DNA of 64,000 bases from positions 8,632 to 72,631 of the forward strand of contig BQKZ01000310.1 in assembly GCA_036244855.1 (NCBI GenBank), given 5' to 3'. The position numbers and the translations under genes were made by a program. Below, piece after piece: positions 1 to 13,500 of the stretch (its first letter is position 1; every line of letters begins with the position of its first letter). Source of the stretch: Temnopleurus reevesii. Its lineage: Eukaryota; Echinodermata; Echinoidea; Temnopleuroida; Temnopleuridae. The notes under the pieces are model-generated. The model was not told the DNA's origin. It ran no database searches and was given only the letters and a program-made list of their open reading frames with translations.

Positions 1-174
1 GATCCAGCATCTTTAAAGTGTAAATTTGCAGGGTTTTTTTACGCTTCTCACTACTCTACTCTTTTGGAATGTTATTTTAACATTAGATTTCTTCTTAGAT
101 ATCGTGTATAGGCCTAAAGACGGTTTATAGAACCCACCCTCCATGACACGAAGGAGGAAATTAGTTCTTTCCGG

Positions 175-500
175 GTGAACCTGTTTCCTTTTCTCGTGTT
201 CTTTCTCTCTTTCTTTCTGCTTTCTTCTTCTTGTTCTTCTTGTTCTTGTTCTTGTTCTTATTGTTGTTGTTGTTCTTCTTCTTCGATTTCTTCTCCTTGT
301 TCTTCTTGTTCTTGTTTTGTTGTTGTTGTTGTTGTTGTTGTTCTTCTTCTTCTTCCTCGTCCTTCCGTCTTCGTCTTCTTCTTTTTCTTTTTCTTCTTCT
401 TCTTCCAATTTCTTATTTTCTCCTTCTTCTCCTTCTTTCTCCTCCTCTTTTTCCTATTCTTTATCTTCCTTCTTCTCATTAATCTTCTTTTTCTTCCATT
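175..500 (+). repeat. Long pyrimidine tract (TTC/TTG/TCC repeats)
   Basis: Almost uninterrupted C/T-rich plus strand with TTCTTG, GTTGTT and TTCTTC blocks. The Phe/Leu/Ser- or Lys/Arg-rich open frames here are repeat artefacts. Mirror-repeat polypyrimidine tracts of this kind can form triplexes. Confidence 0.95.
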
Positions 501-1977
501 CAGTTGTTCAACATGGAAAAAAAAATCATCGGAAATCATTATAATGAATGAAGACTAAAGGAAGTAGTCATCAAAAAGCAGTTTGGACACCCCAGCAGCC
601 CTCTAATTATGGAAAATAGTTTCAAAAGAACTATAAAAAATGCAATATTTCTTTGTTTGGTCAGGAAAATGTGTCGACTACGGAACAGGTCATAGGGGGA
701 AGTAGGAGTTTCCCACACGACACCTGTTATTCATCTCAGAATTTGGACAGGGGTTTCAATAAGAAAACAAAATAAAACAAAACAAATTTTTATTAACTCA
801 CATTCACATGACTCAAAATGGCCGCTCCCATTGAGACCTGGAAATAGATGCGATATCTCTTCTGAAATTTGGACGGTTGTATTTTTTGTTTGCAATCCTT
901 AGACTAAAATCATTCCATAGGTGAGTATTTCAATATTGTGTATTTCATTGCAGATTTGCTTATGAGTTTTTCATAATGGAGGTATTTGATTTGGAATGTG
1001 GGGGCGTTACCTGGAAGTTGCAAAGCTCAGTCCCATGCCTGTATTTTCATGTCATGTTCATTCTTTAAGCGGGATTGCAATTTTATTTTAGCTTAATCAC
1101 AATTGTATTCATTTTCTCGTGAAACTGAAGGAATTTATAACGTTTGCCAAATTAAGGAGTGGTGCATTGATATATGGGCCAAAATCTCGAAATAAGCCAC
1201 CTGTCTAAAAGTAAGACTTACTAATTCTAACTCTAAGACTCGAGTCCCTCGCAAATGGAAATTCAAATAGGCCCTAACTTTTAAATCGGTAAATGAACGC
1301 AAGTCTATCTATCTATCTATCTATGGTAGGCCTATATGCCTAATTTTAGGGCCAGGGTGGACTATTTCATGAGAATGCTGATATTTATTGCTTGTATTGT
1401 AGTTGTATACTCTGAGTCTTGGTATTGTTACCCGAAAAGAGTAATCAAGATTGCAAAAAAAAAATGCTCTAGATATTCACTGCAAAATGTTTACCATAGC
1501 ATCATCTGGCAACATAAATTCGATAAAATACAATTCATCTTTATTCCAAATGTTTGAGTTAATTTTGATAACCTATATAGTAGGGCCAAATTAGGTACAC
1601 CTGAGTGAGGAATACGAAAAGTGTCTTCCAAGTGGTGTTGATTTCTAGAGAATGCATTTAATTTTTTTTTATCACATTTTGATCTGCATTATTGTCTCAG
1701 TTCAGTTTCAGTTTATTTTATTTTCATTTCCAGTCAAATAAAAATATAGTGAAAAAAATAAATTACAAAGTTCCAAATCAATCAAGATACATAAATAAAC
1801 TCATACATTAAAAGTAAACATGTGGTATATAAATAGTAGGATATATCGACAACAGAAATAATGTTGTATATGTTCATCACATTCTTATCGAAATCTGTGG
1901 AGTATTACTTGTCTAACAGAAAAACATATTAAGGGAGGGGGGGATTAGGGCAACACTTGCTACAAGAGAATTTTTAT
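501..1977. other. Upstream flank with no recognisable gene
   Basis: AT-rich sequence. It holds a short CTAT microsatellite (1305-1324) and a probable minus-strand retroposon tail at 1695-1810 (TCAGTTTATTTTATTTTCAT, then AAATAAAAATATAGTG). No promoter motif could be assigned. Confidence 0.5.
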
Positions 1978-1978
1978 G

Positions 1979-2104
1979 CCCCAGTCACATAGATTAGAAG
2001 CGCGGAAGCAACACGATTAAGCATGTCTCTTTGTTCGGTCAACTTAACAAAGAGTCTTGTTCAATCGTGTTGCTCCCAGGGTCCTATTGTATATGACTGA
2101 GGCT
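1979..2104. mobile_element. Hairpin MITE just upstream of WASHC5
   Basis: GCCCCAGTCACATAGATTAG ... TATATGACTGAGGC ends are inverted, and the arms GGAAGCAACACGATT and AATCGTGTTGCTCC pair around CTCTTTGTTCGGTCAACTTAACAAAGAG. About 126 bp, no coding capacity. Confidence 0.75.
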
Positions 2105-2225
2105 TAACCTGAAAAAAAAAAAACTAAAAATTTAGCTTCTTTTACATCAGGAATTAGCAGCATATATTTTGACTTATGAATACACAATAAAGCCTATTTT
2201 ATCTTCCCTACAAACTTGATAGAAA

Positions 2226-2450
2226 ATGGCTGACTTCCTCGCCGACAACAACCAATGCGGCCAGACAGCCTTGAAGCTCGTCTCCAGGGGCAACGCAATC
2301 ATCGCAGAGTTACTACGCCTCTCCGTCTTTGTGCCTCCTGTGTTCCGTCTTGACAACAAGCACGATCAGATGAAATATGGAGACATTCTGTTTGACTTCT
2401 CGTACTTCAAATCGTTCGATTACTACGATCACAGGATCGATTCAAGACCG
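2226..2450 (+). CDS. WASHC5: WASHC5 exon 1 (coding residues 1-75)
   Basis: Encodes the N-terminus, including [11 protein letters not shown] and [13 protein letters not shown], both hallmark strumpellin segments. Donor is CCG|GTATGT, phase 0. An AG at 2221-2222 after a pyrimidine-rich stretch could be a 3' splice site, so an untranslated exon further upstream is possible; I cannot place it. Confidence 0.95.
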
Positions 2451-4317
2451 GTATGTATTGATCGACAAGCTCATAATTTATCATTTTTCAGACCTGTCAA
2501 CCTTTATTACAGAAAAAGAGAATGATTTGCTGTAAAAGAAAAAACAAATCATGTTTGCCATTGAACTGTGAGTAGAATTAGCAAGAAAAATAGGAAAAGT
2601 CTTTTGAAATAGCCTTATAACAATCTCAAAAATTAATATTCTGTCCACGAAATTCCTAACGGTTAGGCGGTCTGCATTAGATTCTAGACAAACTTACATG
2701 TACATTCCATAAAAACATATATTCTGTATCAGACACATGACTGGCAGAGCTGCCAGTTAGTAAGAATTTATCCTATTTGGAAGGATTTTTCACTGAAAAT
2801 AGGAAACATGTTGGTCAAATAAGATATTTCATCCCTCATTCTTGGTCCATCAATTTTGCAATAGTGCTGGATTTCCACATTATCATTTAAATATATTTTT
2901 TTTCATCTGATATTTTTAGGAATTACAAGATCTTGATGAGATGTTCCGTGAGAACCACATGGAAATCCTGCGACGATTCTACCTCGCTTTTGAGAGCATC
3001 CACAAATACGTCATGGACCTTAACAGGTGAGACGCTCTTTTATTAATCATAAACATCATTATCATCATCATTATCATAATCACAATCATGATCACTACTA
3101 TCATAATCATCATTGTTGTCATTATTATCATCTGTATCCTCCATGCTTTGATGAGCTAATGTAGATTTTGTTCGAAGAAAATAGGAATTACATTTTTTTT
3201 GCTAACAAAAATTGAGAAAAAATTGTTAAATTCTAAAATCGATGCTTCCTTGAAATCGATACAAAAGAATCTGAATATGTGGACAGTTTTGCCCTGTTAA
3301 AAAAAAAATTCTTTCAGTAGCATTTGCCCCATAGACAGTCGCTCTGATGGTAATAATTCATGAAACAAAGGGTTAGTTTTCGCGTTGTAATAGGATTCAT
3401 ACTTCAGATTGGTATGAGGATTAGGTATGTGATTAGGTTTGAAGTTTGGCTTACTGTTTAGATTATCCATGGTAGCAAACGTCGCCAGATTAAACGTCAT
3501 GGCACTCCCTCCCTACATTGCATTTCTATCATTTGATATCTTTTCTCTCTTTAATCACAGATTCTTGGAGGAGCTGGATGAAGGTGTTTTTATTCAACAG
3601 ACGCTAGAGACAGTGTTGCTCAACGAAGATGGAAAGCAGTTGATGGTAAGTTAAAGCAAATTGTCATCATGACTTCACAATGCAGATTCATTAAAAAATA
3701 GTTTATAATCATTTCTTATACTTATGATAATATAATACCAATAATGAACAGATTTTATATAGCAGCTTTAATATTTTCATGAGAAGTCCCTATACTTTGC
3801 AGCATTATTACCCTGGCTTTAGCAGTGCAGCTATATTAGGTCCATAGGCTTTTCAATGAGTAAAATCTCTCCAGCACAATCTGAACAAAATTCTTGCTGA
3901 AGGAAATTAACGTCATATGCTCGAAACGTGACTCTCTGGTTAAAAGGCGAGAGTCAGAACCAAATGTTACACTACGACTAAAAGTTCCATCTATCAACGT
4001 CAGTGATTATTCAGAATGGAAGCATAGCATTGAGCATTCATCAATTTATCTGCTTTGATTCACCCTGAAAAATTTGTAAAATTTGACAGTTGGGAGATAC
4101 CTTAGATTCAATATGAAATTTTGTCTCTTTTTCTTTGACAGTGTGAAGCCCTGTACCTGTATGGCTGCATGCTGCTCATTGTTGATATGAGGATTGAGGG
4201 CAGAGTGAGGGAGAGGATGTTGGTCTCCTACCACAGATACAGGTATGATGATGATGGATGTGGTGGTGTTGATGATGACAGTGGTGGTGGTGGTGGTGGT
4301 GCTGGTGGTGGTGGTCC

Positions 4318-4388
<71 letters not shown>

Positions 4389-4563
4389 TTGATCATGATC
4401 ATGGTGATGATGATGGTGATTGTGACGATGATAATGGTGGTTGTGGTCGATGATGATGAGGATGATGATGATGTTAGGGATGATGGTTGTGGTGATGATG
4501 GTAGTAGTGTTGTTGGTAATGGTGATGATGATGATAATGAAGTTGGTGACGATGATGATGATA

Positions 4564-4598
<35 letters not shown>

Positions 4599-7500
4599 AG
4601 TTGTGGCAGTGGTTATCATGATGGTGGTGATGATGGTTGTGTTCATGGTAATGATAGTAGTGATAGTAATAGTGAAGATGGTGATGATGATGATGGTTGT
4701 ACTGTTGATGATATAGATAATAATGATGGTAATGATAATGAGCATGATATTTCCTTGTAGCGCATCAAGAGCAGCTGTAGATTCTAACATGGATGATGTT
4801 TGCAAACTTCTGAGGAGTACTGGCTACCACCCTTCCCCCACCGCCAAGAGACCTCCAAACTACCCCGAGGATTACTTCAAGTAAGTTTTGAAAATTGTCC
4901 GTCTTTAAAGTGAGCTGAGAGTTGCGGTAGCGATGATTGCTTTGGTTTCAGAATGATATTGCATTTCCTACTTGTTGTGACTGTTTACTTTCAAGAATAA
5001 TAGTAATAATACATCGTATTTATAAAGCGCTTAATACAGATGTTTTTATAAAGCGCACAGTCTTCTGATTGCGAAAAGATTATAATAATAATAATAATAA
5101 TAATAATATATGCAATTTATATAGTGCACGTAATCCACTCTCATTGCTGAGTGCTCAAGGCGCTTTACATTATTATTACCCTGGCTTTAGCCCGGCAGCC
5201 ATCAGCGCACTTGGCATTTAAAGGAATAAATATTCCTGCCAGGTATCCATTCACCTCACCTGGGTTGAGTGCAGCACAGTGTGGATAAATTTCTTGCTGA
5301 AGGAAATTGACTCCATGGGTGGGATTCAAACATACGACCCTCTGGTTGAAAGGCGAGAGTCACGACCACTACACCACGGCGCCTCCACTGGTAAATTAAA
5401 TGAAGAAAAAGGAGGGGAAAATAGTATACTAGTAACATAGACAAACTAACAAAATCAGTGGCTATCATCTTAATAAATGTTAATATGGTGTGCACCTCCA
5501 CTGACCAACCCACAACTGCAATTCACAGTTGAAACATATAGGTTTTAAGCATTTGCATTGAGATAGAGAGGGGACACTGTGAATGAATTCAATTCTTTAT
5601 TCTAAAAATTTGAAGAAAACATATTTACACATATGAATGATTTCAGAGTGCCTTACAAAAAAGAAAGAAAGAGTTTTAAAAAAAAAATACAAAAATAAGT
5701 ATGAAGTTATGTATAAAGTTATATGGTGTCCGAGCTCCCATTTGTAGGAATTATTAAATAATTATTTCAGATACAATCTACATATATAGGTCCATTAATT
5801 CCCCTTTTTGTTACTATATAATTGAAGAAAGTAAGACAGGTATTCCTGGTCTGAAATGCTGATGATCCATCTGTGTTTTTTTTTTTCATTTCAGGCGCAT
5901 TCCCATCAGCAAAACGTTTATCGCCATGGTAATTGGAAGGTTACGGTCCGATGACATTTACAATCAGGTAGATTACTTTAATTTTTACTTTGTCTTTTTT
6001 TTCTTCTTTCATTTTTACCAATCAATAATGCTCTTAGATATGCTTTCCAAAAACCTGAAAACTACTACTTCTCATCCATGTTTAGAAAATATCTTTATCC
6101 ATTCATGTACTTTCAGAAAAAAATTCATGGATTATCAGACTGTCAGCCTTAACCTTTATCAAAACGTTTGGAGCTTTAGAGACAAAATAATTGGAGTGTC
6201 ATGTGCGTTCAGATATTTTAGCCATATGTAAGATAAAGGTTTGACTTTTCTTGTTATAATTATTTCTGCAGATTTCAGCCTATCCCTTGCCTGAACATCG
6301 TAGCACGGCTCTGTCGACACAGGCAGCCATGTTGTACGTGATTATGTTCTTCTCACCGGATACTCTAAACACACAACAAGCCAGAATGAGAGAGATTGTT
6401 GATAAACACTTCCCTGATAATTGGGTAAGAATAATGTATATAACAGCATGTTTTCCTACAAGGCAATGACTAACAATGTCGAAAATCAATATGAGATTTA
6501 ACTGATTCAGCATGACTCTAAATACACATGTACAGTCAAAAACGGCGGAATGTTGTACATGTAGGTCAGTTTGTCATTTATGTTTCAAGATACAAGTAAT
6601 CTAACATTGGTAATCTGCAAGCATGCAACTAGATGCTTAAAGCCCAAGTACAGTTTTGGTAAAAGCGAATACTTTTATCGCCGAATTTTGTCTTCAAATC
6701 TATATAAAATGAAACATGATATCATTAACATATTGTACAAAAGATTGTGCGGAAAATGACCAAGGTTTGGAAAAGTTATAACCTAAAGTGTGCAAAATAT
6801 TTCAGCGTCGTAGCCCCCGACGCTAATTCAGTATTTTCTTTCTTGATAAAGGACAGCTTCTCATGCACAGAATTAGATGAAAATTTCAGACTTTATTCTT
6901 TATGTATTCCTGTTTAGTGTGCTTTAATCAAAACTTTAACATAATTTTGTATATGCCCGATTAGCAGCTAAATATTGTTGTAACCAAGAGATGGCGCTAA
7001 ATACGATTTAACGGTCAAACTCAAATTTTCAAAAGAATTCGCTCGTAGAAAAATATGCTATGGTCTTGAAATGTGTATAGAAACTATATGTCATGGTAAA
7101 TATCCCCAAAATTCACATTTCTTTCATCTTTACCAAAACTATACATGGGCTTTAAGTCTGTACAGCATCACATGATGTGCAGATCAACCCATACAAGGAG
7201 CTTTGGCGGGGAGAGCCTGATTGTTTCACTAGCCTAAAGTCACATGCTTCCTGTGTGCATATCTATTGTCACTCTTTTTGGATATTCTTTCATACTTGTA
7301 GTATACAATAAATGCACAAGTGTGAATATGTTTAGTAGTGGGGATGCAGTGCATTCAAGGGTGTTTACAATGGTGTGACAAGAGCCAGGCATTCGGCGAG
7401 TAATTTCTGTGAATATCCGAAAGTGTGATGCAAGAGTGAACTGCATCGCCAGTAGCATCACAAGCTAGAGCATGTGCAATAATTGTCTTATAAAATGGAT

Positions 7501-10500
7501 TAACAATATCAATAATTTGGAAAATTAAAGGGCCAATACAACCCACTTTTTGAAAATGGCAGTAAGCTAGGTTGCAGCTTGTGATTTATGACATCACTAC
7601 TTGAGCAAACTGTCCTTCATGACATTATACCTATTGATAAACATTTATTAAACTTTGACATTCCTTTATGTCAAGTAAGTGTAATAGGCAAAAAATGTGA
7701 TTTTTCATTGGCATCTGTACTTTATTCCTATTTCTAATTTTGCATTATTTGATTGATTTTAACTCTAGGTAATCACTGTGTACATGGGTATAGTCGTCAA
7801 TCTAGCAGATGCCTGGGAACCTTACAAGGCTGCGAAGACGGCACTCAACAACACACTGGACCTTAACAACGTCAAAGAACTGGTAATGTCATCAAATCAT
7901 TAATATAGATTATATGTATCTCTATTCTTGCCCAATTTCAATTAAAAAAGCTTGTGTCAATATTCAATCCAGAGCAAAAATTCTGAAGCGTTGGAAATCT
8001 TACAAAGCTGCGAAGACAGCACTCAACAACACGCTGGACTTCAGTAATGTCAAAGAACTGGTAATGTCATCAAATGATTAGCATAATTGATAATAGTTCT
8101 AGTCTCGCTATCAATTTTGATTTAAAAAGTTTGCATCAATTTTCAATCCAGAACAAAAATCCAAAAACCTTACAAACCTGCGAATATGGCACTCAAGAAC
8201 ACGTTGGACGTCAGTTATGTCAAAGAATTGGTAACATTATCAAATAATTGATATAAAAAATAATTAACTCTTTAATAGCCCACTTATGATTAAAATGGTT
8301 TGCCAGAATATTCAATCGAGAGCAAAAATTCTGAAGCGTTTGAATCTTACAAAGCTGCGAAGACTGCATTCGACAACATGCTGGACTTCAGTAATGTCAA
8401 AGAATTGGTAATATTATCAAATGATTAGCATAAATGATATGTACATGGTATCTCTAATCTCTAGTCTACCCCAATCATGATGAAAAAAGATTGCAACAAT
8501 TTTGATAAAAGACAAATATTGAAAAAATGTTAAAGGCTGCAATGATGGCATTTAACACTACACTGGTCCTAAATAATAATAATAAAAGTTTGATCGCATC
8601 TGAAAATTGGAAGCTGCGACGATGGCATTTCTAGAGATAGGGATAAAGTATCGTTGGCTTCCTCACCGTTAGCGGTGTGAAGGTGGACCTGTGATCTATA
8701 CAAGTGCCAACCATTATCATAAATATAATGACATTTTTGGGGAAAACAATTGAATACCTTCTTTTTTATCTTAATTGTCTTTCTACTATTTTAAAGTTGC
8801 GACCTCACAAATTCAATCTCTGTACATGGAGTACGTATAAAGTATCTTGTTTCTTCGTTTGCAGGCAGTACGACACAATAAGAGACTTGAACAGTTGATT
8901 CAGATGACCAAACATTACCTGACAGAAGGGAATCTGACAGAGGAATACGTCTTGGATAACATTCCAAAACTCATGAACTGCCTACGGGAATGCAACGTGA
9001 CGATTAGATGGCTTATGCTGCATACTGCAGAAGGACGTAAGTACCAAAAATAGAAAGTCCATTAAATGAGAAAAACATCCCAAAACTCGTGACTTGTCTT
9101 CAGGGAGTGCAACATGACAATTAGGTGGCTTATGCTGCATACTGCAGAAGGACGTAATTACCAAAATTAGAAACTCTATAAATGAGAAAAACATCACAAA
9201 CTCATGAACTGTCTACGGGAGTGCAACATGACAAATAGGTGGCTTATGCTGCATACTGCAGAAGGGCGTAAGTGACAAAAATGTAAAAGTCTAAAGAGAA
9301 AACATCCCCAAACTCATGAACTCTGTCAGAGAGTGCAACATGCTGCTTATGCTGAGTACTGCAGAAGGACATAAAGTATTGAACTAGATGTACGGGATGT
9401 TGCTAGAAATTTACAACCAATCGCAGGTTGCAATTAATCAGCGCATGCCAGTCAAATCATTATTTCATGCTCTTGTTACAAACTCATGTCATGCATATTG
9501 ATTGTAGTTTGTGGAAGCATCATGGTGTAGTGGTTCCAAATCTCGCCTTTGAGCCAGAAGGTCGCAGTTTGGGTCCCACCCATGGCGTTAATTTCCTTCA
9601 GCAAGAAATTCATCCACATTGTGCTGCACTCAATCTAGGTGAAGTGAAGGGGTACCTTGCAGGAATGTTAATTCCTTGAAATGCTTTGGTACTGGAATTG
9701 CAACAGCTAAAGCCAGGATAATAATTATGCAATAGCGCCTAGATTACTCTTCAGAGTGGATACATGCGCTCATCATTTTTTTTTCATATGCAGATGGAAA
9801 TATGCGTTTCAATTTGTAATAAGTTTGCAGTGTACCCATTTCACCTGGAAAACCTGAAAAAATGAGTTTCACTAATATATTTGTAATATCATATTTTTCA
9901 TTACATCTTTGTTTACAGCATGGGATCATAATAAAAAGGTGCGTCAGGTACGTGAGGCGCTTGTTTCGGAAGGAAAATACAGTCCGCAGAAGATGTTTGA
10001 ATGTCTACTCAACACTTCTCAGCTTAAGGTTCAAACTATAATACATACATATTGTCATATTTTTTTTCATTTTATTCTTTATTTATAGCGTGGGACCATA
10101 ACAAGAAGGTGCGCCAGATACGCGAGGCCCTGGTGTCGGAAGGAAAATACAGCCCACAAAAGATGTTTGAATGTCTACTCAATACTGCTCAACTGGAATT
10201 CAAGCTCAAGGAGGTGAAAACAAATACATTTTTCAGAAATTAAAACATTTATGATTACTTTAGTTTCTGTTAATGATTTTTAGCAATATACGTGTACATA
10301 TACAAATTTAACCCTGTAATGATCTGGGTTTAGAAAATTGATGTGAAACGATCTGACGTATCAACAAATTCTTAAATGCCGGAAGATAAATGTTTACAAA
10401 ATTTAGGGATGATTCTCACAAATATTCCAGTGTGAATATCACAACTACAGTCCCTTAAGGTCAATCCTATGGATGGCTAGCGGTATTGGGCCCTGCTGCT

Positions 10501-13500
10501 TGCCGCGATAGGTGAGCGCCATTTCCACATCGTGATACAGTGTGCTGGAAAATAAAATCATTAAGTAAGCCCTTTCTCTAGCAATTTTACTCAAACAAAT
10601 TGTGAACATACTCCCATTTGTCATTGAAAAAATGCTATATATTAATATTTTTACTGCAGCTCACAAAGTGATTAAATATCTGAACCACCACCTCAACCCA
10701 AATTGATCCATACCGTTGATTGAAAAAATCTATTGGCTGTTTCGTGATATCAGATGTTCAAGAAGATGCTGATTGAGAAATACAATAAATCGTACAACTA
10801 CAAGACAATATTGATACTTGCCTGATGTTTGTTTGACATAGCAACAAATTAATATATTCAAGCTGGATTTCAATCAATAGGCGGGTTTACTAATATATGC
10901 AAATTTTATGCATACCTCTAACACAAAAGTTGTTCTTGACAACACCAAAGCTTGCCCGAGGCTTGCCCGACATAGCAACAAGTAATGTATGCAAACTGGA
11001 TTCCAAGTATATTAGTCTTATTGTTATCAACCAGTCTTTGGAATGTCACGTAACTACGTTTAACGCACATAAATTTGAATATATAAGTAAACCCGCCTAT
11101 TCTTGTTCCTTTATTACCAACAGGTTAAGTTAATTTCTAATAGATTGCTATGAAGAACTATGCATAATTTTGAATCACTATGCAAACCAGTCTTGAAGAA
11201 ATATGAACTTTCCAGGGGCACTTTCAACATAGCAGTATGTAATGCTCACAATTTGTGCCTTATTTTTTATATCAGATGTTCAAGAAGATGTTTATTGAGA
11301 AACACAATAAATCGGACAACTACAAGACAGTATTAATACTTGCCTGATGTTTGTTTGACATAGCAGCAAATATATTCAAGCTGGATTTCAAGAATTCTTG
11401 TTCCTATATTACCACCAGGTTACGTTTATTCCTTGTAAATCACTATCAAGACGTATGCGTAATTTTGAATTACCATGTTAAGCACCCTATTATTAGCTAT
11501 GAACTTTCCATAGGCACTTCAATTCCATTCAATTCAATTCAATTCAATGTTTATACAATTAAAAAACATTAACAATACATTACAGCATAACATAGCCATA
11601 ATTAATGCTCACAATTCGTGCCATATTTTTCACATCAGATGTTCAATAAATGCGACTACAAGACAATATTCATACTTGTCTGGGGTTTGTTTGACATAGC
11701 AACAAATTAATATATTCAAGCTGGATTTCAATCAATTCTTGTTCCTATATTACCAACAGGTTAAGTTAATTTCCAATAGCTACTATGAAGAAGTATGCAT
11801 AATTTTGAATCACTATATGAGCCATCCTATAAGAAATATGAATTTTCCAGAGGCACTTCCCAAATAACAAATTATAATGCTCACAATCTAGTTTTGATTT
11901 TTTGATATCAGATGTTCAAGAAGATGTTGATCGAGAAGCACAATAAATGGGACAACTACAAGACGGAAGGAGTTGAGAGGATNCCCAAATTGATCCATAC
12001 CGTTGATTGAAAAAATCTATTGGCTGTTTGTGATATCAGATGTTCAAGAAGATGCTGATTGAGAAATACAATAAATCGAACAACTACAAGACAATATTGA
12101 TACTTGCCTGATGTTTGTTTGACATAGCAACAAATTAATATATTCAAGCTGGATTTCAATCAATAGGCGGGTTTACTAATATATGCAAATTTTATGCATA
12201 CCTCTAACACAAAAGTTGTTCTTGACAACACCAAAGCTTGCCCGAGGCTTGCCCGACATAGCAACAAGTAATGTATGCAAACTGGATTCCAAGTATATTA
12301 GTCTTATTGTTATCAACCAGTCTTTGGAATGTCACGTAACTACGTTTAACGCACATAAATTTGAATATATAAGTAAACCCGCCTATTCTTGTTCCTTTAT
12401 TACCAACAGGTTAAGTTAATTTCTAATAGATTGCTATGAAGAACTATGCATAATTTTGAATCACTATGCAAACCAGTCTTGAAGAAATATGAACTTTCCA
12501 GGGGCACTTTCAACATAGCAGTATGTAATGCTCACAATTTGTGCCTTATTTTTTATATCAGATGTTCAAGAAGATGTTTATTGAGAAACACAATAAATCG
12601 GACAACTACAAGACAGTATTAATACTTGCCTGATGTTTGTTTGACATAGCAGCAAATATATTCAAGCTGGATTTCAAGAATTCTTGTTCCTATATTACCA
12701 CCAGGTTACGTTTATTCCTTGTAAATCACTATCAAGACGTATGCGTAATTTTGAATTACCATGTTAAGCACCCTATTATTAGCTATGAACTTTCCATAGG
12801 CACTTCAATTCCATTCAATTCAATTCAATTCAATGTTTATACAATTAAAAAACATTAACAATACATTACAGCATAACATAGCCATAATTAATGCTCACAA
12901 TTCGTGCCATATTTTTCACATCAGATGTTCAATAAATGCGACTACAAGACAATATTCATACTTGTCTGGGGTTTGTTTGACATAGCAACAAATTAATATA
13001 TTCAAGCTGGATTTCAATCAATTCTTGTTCCTATATTACCAACAGGTTAAGTTAATTTCCAATAGCTACTATGAAGAAGTATGCATAATTTTGAATCACT
13101 ATATGAGCCATCCTATAAGAAATATGAATTTTCCAGAGGCACTTCCCAAATAACAAATTATAATGCTCACAATNNNNNNNNNNNNNNNNNNNNNGTCACC
13201 AAGAACGGTAAGTCACACAGTCTTTTCTGGCACCAAACCACTCACAAGGGTCACCAAGAACGGTAAGTCACACAGTCTTTTCTGGCACCAAACCACTCAC
13301 AAGGGTCACCAAGAACGGTAAGTCACACAGTCTTTTCTGGCACCAAACCACTCACAAGGGTCACCAAGAACGGTAAGTCACACAGTCTTTTCTGGCACCA
13401 AACCACTCACAAGGGTCACCAAGAACGGTAAGTCACACAGTCTTTTCTGGCACCAAACCACTCACAAGAGTCACCAAGAACGGTAAGTCACACAGTCTTT

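Noticed and set aside
4169..4805. Asp-, Met-, Ile- and His-rich open reading frames
   Set aside because: They are translations of the GAT/CAT microsatellite of intron 4; the same applies at 19701-20507, 23269-23793 and 24991-26290.
7985..8410. Extra in-frame exons of WASHC5
   Set aside because: These exon 8 echoes lack acceptors and carry substitutions away from the conserved protein; treated as partial copies.
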